A stretch of DNA of 64,000 bases from Streptomyces sp. CB02366 (GTDB taxonomy: Bacteria; Actinomycetota; Actinomycetes; Streptomycetales; Streptomycetaceae): the NCBI RefSeq assembly GCF_001905905.1, contig NZ_LIVT01000001.1:665952-729951 (forward strand), written 5' to 3'. The notes under the pieces are model-generated. The model did not search any database and had not been told where the DNA came from. It saw nothing but the letters and a program-made list of their open reading frames with translations. The translations under genes and the position numbers were made by a program. Below, piece by piece: positions 35,697 through 44,133 of this stretch. How positions within the stretch are numbered: position 1 is the first letter of the stretch; each line of letters starts with the position of its first letter.

Positions 35697-36463
35697 TGGC
35701 TACCCCGACCCTGGACAAGACCGACAAGGCCGAGGCCGGTTTCGCCGACTCGCCGTTCATCACCGCCACGTTCCGCATCCGCCGCTTCAACCCCGAGGTG
35801 TCGGACCAGGTCGAGTGGCAGGACTTCCAGATCGAGATCGACCCGAAGGAGCGTGTCCTCGACGCCCTTCACAAGATCAAGTGGGAGCTGGACGGAACCC
35901 TGACGTTCCGCCGTTCCTGCGCCCACGGGATCTGCGGCTCCGACGCGATGCGGATCAACGGCAAGAACAGGCTCGCCTGCAAGACGCTGATCAAGGACAT
36001 CAACCCGGACAAGCCGATCACGGTCGAGGCCATCAAGGGCCTCACGGTCCTCAAGGACCTCGTGGTCGACATGGACCCGTTCTTCCAGGCGTACCACGAC
36101 GTCATGCCCTTCCTCATCACCAAGGGGAACGAGCCGACCCGCGAGCGCCTGCAGTCCCCCGAGGACCGCGAGCGGTTCGACGACACCACCAAGTGCATCC
36201 TGTGCGCCGCGTGCACGTCCTCGTGCCCGGTGTTCTGGAACGACGGGCAGTACTTCGGCCCGGCGGCGATCGTCAACGCGCACCGCTTCATCTTCGACTC
36301 GCGCGACGAGGCCGGCGAGCAGCGGCTGGAGATCCTCAACGACCGTGACGGCGTGTGGCGCTGCCGCACCACGTTCAACTGCACGGACGCCTGCCCGCGC
36401 GGTATCGAGGTCACCAAGGCGATCCAGGAGGTGAAGCGCGCGCTCATCACGCGTCGCTTCTGA
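35696..36463 (+). CDS. sdhB: Succinate dehydrogenase iron-sulfur subunit
   Basis: 255-residue electron-transfer subunit. The [2Fe-2S] cysteines are in RRSCAHGICGSDAM and LACK. The [4Fe-4S] and [3Fe-4S] cysteines are in CILCAACTSSCP and CTDACPRGI. It passes electrons from SdhA to quinone in SdhCD. Coupled to sdhA by a 1-nt overlap and followed by a strong terminator. Confidence 0.98.
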   Translation: MATPTLDKTDKAEAGFADSPFITATFRIRRFNPEVSDQVEWQDFQIEIDPKERVLDALHKIKWELDGTLTFRRSCAHGICGSDAMRINGKNRLACKTLIKDINPDKPITVEAIKGLTVLKDLVVDMDPFFQAYHDVMPFLITKGNEPTRERLQSPEDRERFDDTTKCILCAACTSSCPVFWNDGQYFGPAAIVNAHRFIFDSRDEAGEQRLEILNDRDGVWRCRTTFNCTDACPRGIEVTKAIQEVKRALITRRF

Positions 36464-36488
36464 CCCTCTCGTCACCCCGGTCGTCCCG

Positions 36489-36534
36489 ACAGGCCCCGCC
36501 CCCGCAGCCCACCGCTGCCGGAGGCGGGGCCTGT
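36489..36534 (+). terminator. Terminator of the sdh operon
   Basis: Perfect 12-bp stem ACAGGCCCCGCC (36489-36500) / GGCGGGGCCTGT (36523-36534), followed by TGCTGC. It begins 26 nt after the sdhB stop. Confidence 0.85.
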
Positions 36535-36606
36535 TGCTGCACCGGGCCCGCGCGGGCGGTACGGTTCAGCGCAGTCGACGACCGAAGAAAGAGAACGGGG
36601 ATACTC

Positions 36607-37206
36607 GTGAGCGAGCCGAATCCGTCCGCGGGCGACGCGTACACGTGGGGCCCGCCCCAGCAGCCGGGCCACCAGCCCACCGTCGCGGACGGCCAGGCGT
36701 ACGGCTACCCGAATCCGGGAGGCGCGCCGGCGTACGGCTATCCGCAGCCGCTGCCGGAGTCCGCGGCCCAGCCCGGCCCCGGTTACGGCTACCCCCAGTA
36801 CGGGCAGCCGGCCATGCCCGGCCAGTACCTTCCGGCGCCTCAGGGCATGCCGGGCCAGGGCGGTGTGCCGCTGCTCTCGATCGGCGACATCACCGTGATG
36901 AGCGACGCGATCGTCACCCCGTCCGGGTCCATGCCGCTCAAGGGCGCGGTCTGGACAGCCACGGACATGTCGCGCACCGAGGAGAAGATCCCGGCGCACG
37001 CGGTCGTGCTGGCGATCGTCTTCGCCCTGTTCTGCCTGATCGGCCTGCTGTTCCTGCTGATGAAGGAGAAGCGGACGACCGGCTTCATCCAGGTCACGGT
37101 CACCAGCGGCGGCCGGCACCACTCCACGATGATCCCGGCGATGGGCCCGTACACCTTCCCCGCGGTCATGGGCCAGCTCAACCAGGCCCGCTCCCTGAGC
37201 GCCTGA
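36607..37206 (+). CDS. Hypothetical membrane protein with Gly/Pro/Tyr-rich N-terminus
   Basis: 199 residues. The first 90 are low-complexity, with repeated AYGYP/GYGYP units. Then come LLSIGDITVMSDAIVTPSG, one membrane helix (AVVLAIVFALFCLIGLLFLL) after residue about 130, and a compact end domain (RTTGFIQVTVTSGGRHHSTM to FPAVMGQLNQARSL). It opens with GTG 36607-36609, AGAGAACGGGG upstream. No known function; similar short proteins occur across Streptomyces. It lies alone between the sdh terminator and the TTGAAC operators. Confidence 0.78.
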   Translation: MSEPNPSAGDAYTWGPPQQPGHQPTVADGQAYGYPNPGGAPAYGYPQPLPESAAQPGPGYGYPQYGQPAMPGQYLPAPQGMPGQGGVPLLSIGDITVMSDAIVTPSGSMPLKGAVWTATDMSRTEEKIPAHAVVLAIVFALFCLIGLLFLLMKEKRTTGFIQVTVTSGGRHHSTMIPAMGPYTFPAVMGQLNQARSLSA

Positions 37207-37341
37207 GCCCGCCGGGGCCCCGCCCCCGACACGTTTCGCGCACCCGGCCGCCGTCGCCTCCCCGGGCCGCGGCCGGGCGGCTCGGCCCGGTGACGCCCCT
37301 GCGGCGGCGGCCCAGCCGCACCCCTCCCGCGACCCCCTTTA

Positions 37342-37355
37342 TTGAACATGTTCAA
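37342..37355. promoter_or_regulatory. Operator 1 of the TetR operon
   Basis: TTGAACATGTTCAA, a perfect 14-bp palindrome. It lies 60 bp before the ATG of the membrane-protein gene at 37415, in an A/T-rich island that probably holds the promoter. TetR-family operators often have this size and symmetry, and a TetR gene closes the operon. Confidence 0.75.
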
Positions 37356-37387
37356 GAAGGGGGCTATCGTCATGCCCACAAGGCTTT

Positions 37388-37401
37388 TTGAACGCGTTCA
37401 A
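37388..37401. promoter_or_regulatory. Operator 2 of the TetR operon
   Basis: TTGAACGCGTTCAA, the same perfect palindrome with only the central two bases changed, centred 46 bp from operator 1 and ending 13 bp before the ATG. It would overlap the ribosome-site region, so binding there would block transcription. Confidence 0.75.
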
Positions 37402-37414
37402 GGGAGGGTGGGGC

Positions 37415-37849
37415 ATGGACCTCACTGTGGTCGCGTACGTCGTCTATCTGCTCGTCAGCGTGGCGCTCACCGTCTGGGTCGCCCGCACCCTCAGCCACCA
37501 CGGGAGGGTCTTCCTCGCCGACGTGCTGCGGGGGAACGAGAAGCTCGCCGAGGCCGTCAACCACCTGCTGGTGGTCGGCTTCTACCTGGTGAACCTCGGG
37601 TTCGTCGCGCTCTACCTGAAGAACGCCGACGGGGTGGCCACCGCCCGGGAGCTGTTCGAAGCGCTGTCGGTGAAGGTGGGCGTGGTCCTGCTGGTGCTCG
37701 GCGTGATGCACCTGGGCAACGTGTGGGTGCTCAGCCGAATCCGCCGCCGCAGCGCGGTGGAGCGCGAGCAGACGCCGCCGGTGGCGCCGCAGGGCTGGAC
37801 TCCCCCGGCCCCCCAGGGGCCGTGGGCCGCCCCCGCGGCCGGGCGGTGA
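37415..37849 (+). CDS. Small integral membrane protein
   Basis: 144 residues with three or four helices (LTVVAYVVYLLVSVALTVWV, LLVVGFYLVNLGFVALYL, VGVVLLVLGVMHLGNVWVL) and a Pro-rich, positively charged C-terminal tail. No family name is certain. It starts at ATG 37415 after a GGGAGGGTG ribosome site. The stop overlaps the DCC-protein start (GTGA). First gene of an operon with a DCC thiol protein and TetR, and probably repressed by that TetR. Confidence 0.82.
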   Translation: MDLTVVAYVVYLLVSVALTVWVARTLSHHGRVFLADVLRGNEKLAEAVNHLLVVGFYLVNLGFVALYLKNADGVATARELFEALSVKVGVVLLVLGVMHLGNVWVLSRIRRRSAVEREQTPPVAPQGWTPPAPQGPWAAPAAGR

Positions 37850-38322
37850 GCCCGGCGGCCGGGGCCGTGCCCCCGGCGGCGCCGGGCCCGGCTCCGTACC
37901 CCGTCGCCGGGCCCGTGCGCCGGCTCACCGTGCTCTACGACGAGCGGTGCCCGCTCTGCGTCCACCTGGGGGGCTGGCTTCAGCGGCAGCGGCAGCTCGT
38001 CCCGCTCGACCTCGTGCCGGCCGGGTCGGCGCGGGCGCGGCGGCTGTTCCCGGCGCTGGACCACGCGGCGACGCTCCGGGAGATCACCGTGGTCGGCGAC
38101 CTGGGGCAGGTCTACCGGGAGGGCGCCGCCTGGATCGTCTGCCTCTGGGCGCTGGCCGCGTACCGTTCCCGCGCCCACTGGCTGACCACCCCGGCCGGGC
38201 GGCCCTTCGTCAGGGGCACCGTGCTGGCGGCCGCCCGCTACCGCTCGGCGGCCGTGCCGCTCTGCGCCCCCGGGGGCCCCGCGTGGGCCGCCCCGCCGGG
38301 CGGACCCCAAGGGCCCCGCTAA
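37846..38322 (+). CDS. DCC-family thiol-disulfide oxidoreductase (DUF393)
   Basis: 158 residues. The signature LTVLYDERCPLCVHLGGWLQ has the D-x-x-C-P-x-C motif expected in this thioredoxin-like group, followed by HAATLREITVVGDLGQVYRE and GAAWIVCLWALAAY. It probably reduces or oxidises a disulfide, with an unknown partner. GTG 37846-37848 overlaps the upstream stop. The C-terminus is Pro/Gly-rich. Its TetR neighbour starts 10 nt after its stop. Confidence 0.87.
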   Translation: MSPAAGAVPPAAPGPAPYPVAGPVRRLTVLYDERCPLCVHLGGWLQRQRQLVPLDLVPAGSARARRLFPALDHAATLREITVVGDLGQVYREGAAWIVCLWALAAYRSRAHWLTTPAGRPFVRGTVLAAARYRSAAVPLCAPGGPAWAAPPGGPQGPR

Positions 38323-38332
38323 CCTTGGGCCC

Positions 38333-39076
38333 GTGGTGAAGGAAGAGAAGAACGTGCAGGAGAACAGGCCGGCCAGGGCCGCGAAGAGCGAGCAGACCCG
38401 CACGCTGATTCTCGAAACGGCGCTCCGGCTCTTCGCGGAGCGGGGCTACGACCGGACGACCATGCGGGCCATCGCCCAGGAGGCGGGCGTCTCGGTCGGC
38501 AACGCCTACTACTACTTCTCCTCCAAGGAGCACCTGGTCCAGGGCTTCTACGACCGGATCGCCGGCGAGCACGCGACGGCGGTCCGGCCGGTGCTGGAGG
38601 GCGACCGGGACCTGACCGCACGGATCAGGGGCGTACTGCTGGGCTGGCTGGAGGTGGCCGAGCCGTACCACCGCTTCGCCGCCCAGTTCTTCAAGAACGC
38701 GGCCGACCCGGACAGCCCGCTCTCCCCGTTCTCCGAGGACTCCTCCGCCGCACGGGAGGCGGCGATCTCCATCCACGAGCGGTGCCTGGCGGGAGCCGAC
38801 GTCAAGAGCGATCCGGAACTGGCTCCGCTGCTGCCGCAGTTGATGTGGCTGATGCAGATGGGGCTGGTGCTCTACTGGGTGTACGACCGCAGCGAGGGCG
38901 CCGAGCGCAGCCGCCGGCTGGTCGAGCGCACCGCGCCGATCGCGGCACGGGCCGTCGCGCTCTCCCGGTTCCGGGTGCTGCGTCCGCTGGTGCGCCAGGT
39001 CCACGGGCTGCTGGTGGAGTTCCTTCCGGGTACGGCGACGGCCGGGGCGCGGGGCCCCGGCCGTCCCGTCGGCTGA
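38333..39076 (+). CDS. TetR-family transcriptional regulator
   Basis: 247 residues. The N-terminal HTH domain is clear: SEQTRTLILETALRLFAERG, YDRTTMRAIAQEAGVSVGNA and YYYFSSKEHLVQGFY. The C-terminal ligand domain is helical and contains LLPQLMWLMQMGLVLYWVY. Possible starts are GTG 38333, 38336 or 38354; the last has GGAAGAG at a good distance. Third gene of the operon; it likely binds the two TTGAAC-NN-GTTCAA sites and represses itself and its neighbours. Ligand unknown. Confidence 0.93.
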   Translation: MVKEEKNVQENRPARAAKSEQTRTLILETALRLFAERGYDRTTMRAIAQEAGVSVGNAYYYFSSKEHLVQGFYDRIAGEHATAVRPVLEGDRDLTARIRGVLLGWLEVAEPYHRFAAQFFKNAADPDSPLSPFSEDSSAAREAAISIHERCLAGADVKSDPELAPLLPQLMWLMQMGLVLYWVYDRSEGAERSRRLVERTAPIAARAVALSRFRVLRPLVRQVHGLLVEFLPGTATAGARGPGRPVG

Positions 39077-39081
39077 CCCGG

Positions 39082-40635
39082 TCAGATCCAGCTGAGTTCC
39101 CACAGCCGCCAGGTGCCGGTGCCGTCGGAGAGGTACTGGGAGCCGGCGACGTCGGACTTGGCGACGACGTAGTCCTTCTTCTGCCACAGCGGCAGCAGGG
39201 GCACGTCCTCGACGACCAGCGTCTGGAGGTCCTTGAAGTCGCCGGAGGTGCGGCTGCGGTCGCTGTACTGCTGCGTGGCGGCGATCAGCTGGTCCATCTT
39301 CTTGCTGGAGTAGCCGCTGTGCAGGACGTTCCCGGTGCCGACGAGGGGCTGGCTGAAGGTGTCCGGGTCCGGGAAGTCGGGGAACCAGCCGACGGTGTAC
39401 ATGTCGTACTTACCGGCCGCGTACTCCTTCTGGTACTTCGTCCACTCCACGGCCTTGAGCGTGACCTTGAACAGGCCGTCCTTCTCCATCTGCCGGCGCA
39501 GCTCGGCGGTCTCCTTGGTGTACATGTCGCCCTCGCGGTAGGCGAAGAACACGGGGACCGGCGTCTTCGCCCCGGCCTGTTCCAGGAGTCGCGCGGCGCG
39601 CTGGGGGTCGGAGGCGGGGTAGGTGTCGAAGAAGGGGGTGCTGTGCCCGATGTAGCCGGTGGGGATCAGCGAGTACAGCGGGTCGACGGTGCCCTGGTAG
39701 ACGTTCCGCACCAGCGGGCCCCGGTCGAGGAGCGCGGCGACGGCCTGGCGGACCTTCTTGTCCCGGAAGGGCGAGTCCTCGCGGAGGTTGAAGACGACGT
39801 TGCGGATCTCGGCGCTGGCCGCCTCGGTCACCCGCACCTCCGGGTCGTTCTGGTCCAGCTCGGCGAGCGTCTCGGAGGGGAGCTGGCGGTGCGCGATGTC
39901 CACCTCGCCCTCGTCCCAGGACCTCTGGAGCTCCTCGGAGGTCTTGAAGTACCGGATGTCGACCGCTTCGCCGGTCTTCTTGAGCGCGCCCTTGTACTTG
40001 AGGTTCGGCACCAGCTCGGCGCTCTTGTTCGTCTCGTACGACTTCAGGACGTACGGGCCGGAGCCGTCGACCTGGTCACCCTTGCGGATCTTGTCCTTCG
40101 GGTACTTGGTCGGGTCGACGATCGCCGCGGCGCCGGTGGCGATCTTCTGCGGGAAGGTCGCGTCCCGGGCGGAGAGGTTGAACGTGATCGTCCGGCCCTC
40201 GGTGGTGACCGTGTCGAGCGTGGGGAAGAGGCCCGCGGGGCCGACGTCCGACTTGATCGTGAAGATCCGGTCGAAGGAGTACTTGACGTCCTCGGCGGTG
40301 ATCTTGCGGCCGTTGGAGAAGACCAGGTCGTCCCGGAGCTTGCACTGGTACGTCTGGAGCTTCTGCCCGACGAACCCGCAGCTCTCCGCCGCGTCCGGTT
40401 CCGGGGTGACGGCGCCGGGCTTGAAGGTCATCAGCGACTGGTAGATGTTGCTGTAGATCGCCCAGGAACCCGCGTCGTAGGCGCCGGCCGGGTCGAGCGA
40501 GGTGACGACGTCCGACGTCCCGACCGTGATCGCGTCGGTCTTCCCCTCCCCCGACGGGAGCAGTTGCCAGGCACCGACGCCCGCTATGACCAATACCGCG
40601 AGAATCGCGAGAATCCGCACCCGGACCGACCGCAT
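39082..40635 (-). CDS. Family 5 peptide-type ABC substrate-binding protein
   Basis: Extracytoplasmic solute-binding protein of the oligopeptide/nickel (SBP_bac_5) family, 517 residues. Motifs include ITVGTSDVVTSLDPAGAYDA, CKLRDDLVFSNGRKITAEDV and KYSFDRIF, and a C-terminal YSDRSRTSGDFKDLQTLV. The N-terminal hydrophobic helix (RILAILAVLVIAGVGAWQLL) has no Cys after it, so this is not a normal lipoprotein; it is a signal-anchor or a cleaved signal. Start ATG 40633-40635 with GGGAGAG upstream. No permease or ATPase genes adjoin, so it is an orphan binding protein. Confidence 0.88.
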   Translation of the reverse strand: MRSVRVRILAILAVLVIAGVGAWQLLPSGEGKTDAITVGTSDVVTSLDPAGAYDAGSWAIYSNIYQSLMTFKPGAVTPEPDAAESCGFVGQKLQTYQCKLRDDLVFSNGRKITAEDVKYSFDRIFTIKSDVGPAGLFPTLDTVTTEGRTITFNLSARDATFPQKIATGAAAIVDPTKYPKDKIRKGDQVDGSGPYVLKSYETNKSAELVPNLKYKGALKKTGEAVDIRYFKTSEELQRSWDEGEVDIAHRQLPSETLAELDQNDPEVRVTEAASAEIRNVVFNLREDSPFRDKKVRQAVAALLDRGPLVRNVYQGTVDPLYSLIPTGYIGHSTPFFDTYPASDPQRAARLLEQAGAKTPVPVFFAYREGDMYTKETAELRRQMEKDGLFKVTLKAVEWTKYQKEYAAGKYDMYTVGWFPDFPDPDTFSQPLVGTGNVLHSGYSSKKMDQLIAATQQYSDRSRTSGDFKDLQTLVVEDVPLLPLWQKKDYVVAKSDVAGSQYLSDGTGTWRLWELSWI

Positions 40636-40755
40636 TGCCGTGCTCTCCCTTGCCAACCCCACCTCGGCGGTGGCGTCTGGGACGCGCACATCGCCGCATG
40701 TTCGCGCTTACCCAATCACACGATTTTCACATCTGGAAGAGTAAATGGGGCGCTC

Positions 40756-40803
40756 ACAGCCTTTTGTTGGACACGATCGGGAAACTCTGTCCGAAAAGGC
40801 TGT
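40756..40803. promoter_or_regulatory. Inverted repeat between metallophosphoesterase and binding-protein genes
   Basis: ACAGCCTTTT (40756-40765) pairs with AAAAGGCTGT (40794-40803), and inner GGACA (40769-40773) with TGTCC (40788-40792). It is A/T-rich for this genome, 105 nt after the metallophosphoesterase stop and 121 nt before the binding-protein start. It could terminate one gene or be an operator for the other. Confidence 0.6.
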
Positions 40804-40907
40804 TTCCTGCCTTCCACCTGCGGGTTTATGTAGCGGACGGTGATCTCGCGGTGTGGATTTCATGACGATCGAACCGGAGTTCCCGACCCGTCGCACCCGC
40901 AACGGGG

Positions 40908-42368
40908 CTACGCCTGGCGGGAGGCGAGTTCCACGACGGTGATGTCGGACGGCGCGCCCACCCGGACCGGCGGCCCCCAGGCTCCGGCGCCGCGCGAGAC
41001 GAACAGCTGGGTGTCGCCGTAGCGTTCGAGCCCGGCGACGGTGGGGTTGGCCAGCTCCGCGAGGTAGTTGCCGGGCCAGAGCTGTCCGCCGTGGGTGTGT
41101 CCGGAGAGCTGGAGGTCCACGCCGTGCTCGACGGCGTCGTGGATCACGACGGGCTGGTGCGCCATGAGGACGGCGGCACGGCCCCGGTCCCGGTCGCCCA
41201 GCGCGCGGGCGAAGTCCGGCCCCTGGCCCTCGGTCTCGCCCGCGATGTCGTTGACGCCGGCGAGGTCGAAGCCCTCGATCTCCACCCGGGCGTTCTCCAG
41301 CGGGACCAGGCCCAGTTCGCGGACGTGGTCGACCCACTGCTGCGCGCCGGAGAAGTACTCGTGGTTCCCGGTGACGAAGTAGCTGCCGTGCCGGGCCCGC
41401 AGGGATGCCAGCGGTTCGGCGGCGGAGCCGAGGTCGGCGACGGACCCGTCGACGAGGTCGCCGACGACGGCGATCAGGTCGGGCGAGGTCGCGTTGATCG
41501 TGTCGACGATCCGCCGGGTGTGCGCGCGGCCGAGGATCGGGCCGATGTGGATGTCGCTGACCACGGCGATCCGGAAACCATGGGCCGCGCGGGGCAGTCT
41601 GGCCAGCGGGACGGTGATCCGCTTGACGCTCGGGCCGCGCAGCACGCCGTAGGCGCCGTACCCGACGGTGGCGAGCCCGGCGGCGGCCGCCGCGCCGCCG
41701 ACCACCCGGGAGACGAAGAGACGACGGGAGGGGGCGGCGGGGGCGGCCGGCTCCGCCGCGGGTTCCGTCGTGGATTCCGCTTCCGGTTCCGTCACCGGCT
41801 CCGCGGCCGTCCGTACCGCCGGGTCCGCGGAGTGCGGGTCGGCGGGCGAGGGGGCGTCCGGGGAGAGGTCCGATGAGGTGGACACGCCGGCCGATCCGGA
41901 CGGCACCAGCTCTTCGCTACGGGGGCGGGGCCCGCCCGGGGCCACGGGGTCCGGGTCGGCAGCCGAGCCCGTCACCGCTGCGGACGCCGTTCCGGAGGAG
42001 GTTCCGGATGCCGTTCCGCTTCCCGGCGCGCCCGCCCTCGCGTCGCGGCGGGCGAGAAGGCGGAGGAGGACCGGGCGGACCACCTCGCCCACGAGCAGCG
42101 CCAGCGTCAGGTACAGCAGGCAGGCCAGCCACAGGAAGCCCGGCCAGGCCAGCACCTGCTGGAGCCGGAAGGGGGCGCCCACCCGCCCCGAGGCCATCGC
42201 GCCGACGCTCAGCAGCGGGAGCGCGAAGGCCGCGACGGTGCCCACCCGGCGCAGCGTGCTGCCCGGCGCGGTGGTGTCACCGACGAAGCGCCGCCACAGG
42301 TACCGGTGTACGGCGCCGAGCAGCGCCAGCACCACGAGCGCCACCAGAGCGAAGACCACTGCTGCCAT
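40908..42368 (-). CDS. Membrane-anchored metallophosphoesterase
   Basis: 486 residues. N-terminal part has about four helices. A long Pro/Ser/Glu/Ala linker follows (about 130-215), then one more hydrophobic stretch. The C-terminal calcineurin-like domain has all metal motifs: VVSDIHIG, VGDLVDG, TGNHEYF, LMAHQPV and LSGHTHGGQ. It probably acts on phosphoesters at or near the membrane; the substrate is unknown. It starts at ATG 42366-42368, 24 nt after the stop of the small SCO4848-type gene, and the two are likely co-transcribed. Confidence 0.92.
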   Translation of the reverse strand: MAAVVFALVALVVLALLGAVHRYLWRRFVGDTTAPGSTLRRVGTVAAFALPLLSVGAMASGRVGAPFRLQQVLAWPGFLWLACLLYLTLALLVGEVVRPVLLRLLARRDARAGAPGSGTASGTSSGTASAAVTGSAADPDPVAPGGPRPRSEELVPSGSAGVSTSSDLSPDAPSPADPHSADPAVRTAAEPVTEPEAESTTEPAAEPAAPAAPSRRLFVSRVVGGAAAAAGLATVGYGAYGVLRGPSVKRITVPLARLPRAAHGFRIAVVSDIHIGPILGRAHTRRIVDTINATSPDLIAVVGDLVDGSVADLGSAAEPLASLRARHGSYFVTGNHEYFSGAQQWVDHVRELGLVPLENARVEIEGFDLAGVNDIAGETEGQGPDFARALGDRDRGRAAVLMAHQPVVIHDAVEHGVDLQLSGHTHGGQLWPGNYLAELANPTVAGLERYGDTQLFVSRGAGAWGPPVRVGAPSDITVVELASRQA

Positions 42369-42392
42369 CCGAGCTTCCCCACGTTCCCGTCG

Positions 42393-42638
42393 TCATGCGC
42401 GCTCGTCGCGCAAAGCCCGGACTCCGCGCAACCCGATCACGCCGACCGCCGTCCCCAGAAGAAAGGACGTGACGGCGAGCAGCAGGTGCACCCAGAAGTA
42501 GCCGGTCGGATCGCCCGCGTCGTCGAAGGCGAGGCCGCTGCCGTCCTGCCACAGGTTTTTGACGAAAGTGATCCAGATGAACCAGCTCCACACCCCGAAC
42601 GCGAGCAGGAACCAGGACACGCGGCGGCTGAGCTTCAT
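42393..42638 (-). CDS. SCO4848-family membrane protein
   Basis: 81 residues with two helices: RVSWFLLAFGVWSWFIWITF and WVHLLLAVTSFLLGTAVGVI. The helix-linker pattern with KNLWQDGSGLAFDD and PTGYFW matches the Streptomyces SCO4848 membrane family as I recall it. Role unknown. ATG 42636-42638. Divergent from the D,D-carboxypeptidase gene across a 133-bp promoter region; downstream is the metallophosphoesterase. Confidence 0.85.
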   Translation of the reverse strand: MKLSRRVSWFLLAFGVWSWFIWITFVKNLWQDGSGLAFDDAGDPTGYFWVHLLLAVTSFLLGTAVGVIGLRGVRALRDERA

Positions 42639-42771
42639 GGATCCAGTATCGCCGCCGTCGGCCGGCGCTCTCCTCCGGGGTCGCGTCCGGACAGGGCCGT
42701 CCTGGCGTTCCCTGCGGCGGGTCCGCCGGTCCGGGTCCGCATCCCTTCCTTCTCCCTGTACGTTTCCGACC

Positions 42772-44133
42772 GTGCCTGCTCTGAAAAAGATCGTCCTCAC
42801 GATCGCCTCCGCCGCATTGTTGTCCGGTTTCGTCCTCAGTCCCGCTGCGGCGGCCGACAAGGACAAGAGCGACGACAAACAGCCCAAGCCGCCGAACACC
42901 ATGTCGAGCCTGGGCGGCGAGCAGCTCGGCAAGGCCGGCACCCAGGTCAACCTGGGCCCGGGAGCACCGGTGCTGCCCAAGAAGCTGAGCGGCCGCTCCT
43001 GGATCGTCGCGGACGCGGAGAGCGGGGACGTCCTGGCGGCGCACAACGCGCACTGGCGGCTGCCGCCCGCCTCCACGCTGAAGATGCTCTTCGCGGACAC
43101 GCTCCTGCCCGCGCTCCAGCCCGCCACCCTGACCCACAAGGTGAAGGAGAGCGAGCTGTCCGGGGTGGGCGAGGGCAGCAGCCTCGTCGGGATCAAGGAG
43201 GACCACACCTACACGGTCCACGACCTGTGGCTGGGGGTGTTCCTGCGGTCGGGCAACGACGCGGTGCACGTCCTGTCGGAGATGTACGGCGGCGTCCAGA
43301 AGACGGTGGACGCGATGCAGGCGCACGCCGAGGAGCTCCAGGCGCTGGACACCGTGGTGGTCTCGCCGGACGGTTACGACGCGCCGCGCCAGGTCTCCAG
43401 CGCGTACGACCTGACCCTCATCGCCCGCAGCGGACTCCAGAAGAAGGACTTCCGCGAGTACGCCGCGACCGCGTCGGCCGTCTTCCCGGGCGAGAAGAAG
43501 AAGGGCGAGAAGCGCGATTCCTTCGAGATCCAGAACACCAACCGGCTGATCACCGGGGACATCGGCGTGGACCCGTACCGGGGCATCGCGGGCGTCAAGA
43601 ACGGCTACACCACCCACGCGGGCAACACCTTCACCGGCGTCGCCGAGCGCAACGGCAAGGTGCTGCTGGTCACGGTCATGAACCCGTCCGCGGAGGAGAG
43701 CCACGCCGTCTACAAGGAGGCCGCGCACCTGCTGGACTGGGGCTTCGCCGCGAGCGGCAAGGTGGCCCCGGTCGGCCAGCTGGTGCCGCCGAAGTCCGTG
43801 GACACCGGTACCGGCTCCACGACCGGCGGCAAGGGCGCGGCGCCCGCGGCCGGAACGGACCAGGGTGCGGGTGACCAGGCGGAGGCCACGCACGCGTCCG
43901 CCTCGGACGGTTCCAACGGGGTCGGGACCGCTCTGGCGATCATCGGCGGGCTGCTGGTGGTCCTGGCCGCCGGGGTCTTCCTGGTCAACCGCCGCTGGCC
44001 GCTGACCGGGCGGGCCCGCGAAGCGGGAACGGGGACGGCGGAAGCGGCGGGGAAGCCGGAGACGGGGGACGGCGAGGAGGGAGCGGGGAGCGCCGGAGCA
44101 CCCGCCCCGGCCGCCCCGGCCGACAAGCCCTAG
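42772..44133 (+). CDS. D-alanyl-D-alanine carboxypeptidase (S11)
   Basis: Low-molecular-weight penicillin-binding protein that trims the terminal D-Ala of peptidoglycan stems, 453 residues. It has a Sec signal (KKIVLTIASAALLSGFVLSP), the active-site PPASTLKML (S-T-L-K), FLRSGNDAVHV (S-G-N) and VKNGYTTHAG (K-N-G in place of K-T-G, accepted in this family). A Ser/Thr/Ala-rich linker and a C-terminal membrane helix (LAIIGGLLVVLAAGVFLV) anchor it. Start GTG 42772. The stop shares the CTAG at 44130-44133 with the convergent YihY/BrkB gene. Confidence 0.94.
   Translation: MPALKKIVLTIASAALLSGFVLSPAAAADKDKSDDKQPKPPNTMSSLGGEQLGKAGTQVNLGPGAPVLPKKLSGRSWIVADAESGDVLAAHNAHWRLPPASTLKMLFADTLLPALQPATLTHKVKESELSGVGEGSSLVGIKEDHTYTVHDLWLGVFLRSGNDAVHVLSEMYGGVQKTVDAMQAHAEELQALDTVVVSPDGYDAPRQVSSAYDLTLIARSGLQKKDFREYAATASAVFPGEKKKGEKRDSFEIQNTNRLITGDIGVDPYRGIAGVKNGYTTHAGNTFTGVAERNGKVLLVTVMNPSAEESHAVYKEAAHLLDWGFAASGKVAPVGQLVPPKSVDTGTGSTTGGKGAAPAAGTDQGAGDQAEATHASASDGSNGVGTALAIIGGLLVVLAAGVFLVNRRWPLTGRAREAGTGTAEAAGKPETGDGEEGAGSAGAPAPAAPADKP

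Noticed and set aside
37372..37414. Small ORF (ATG 37372) between the two TTGAAC operators
   Set aside because: It would run through the second operator in a frame that later becomes the DCC gene; no ribosome site.
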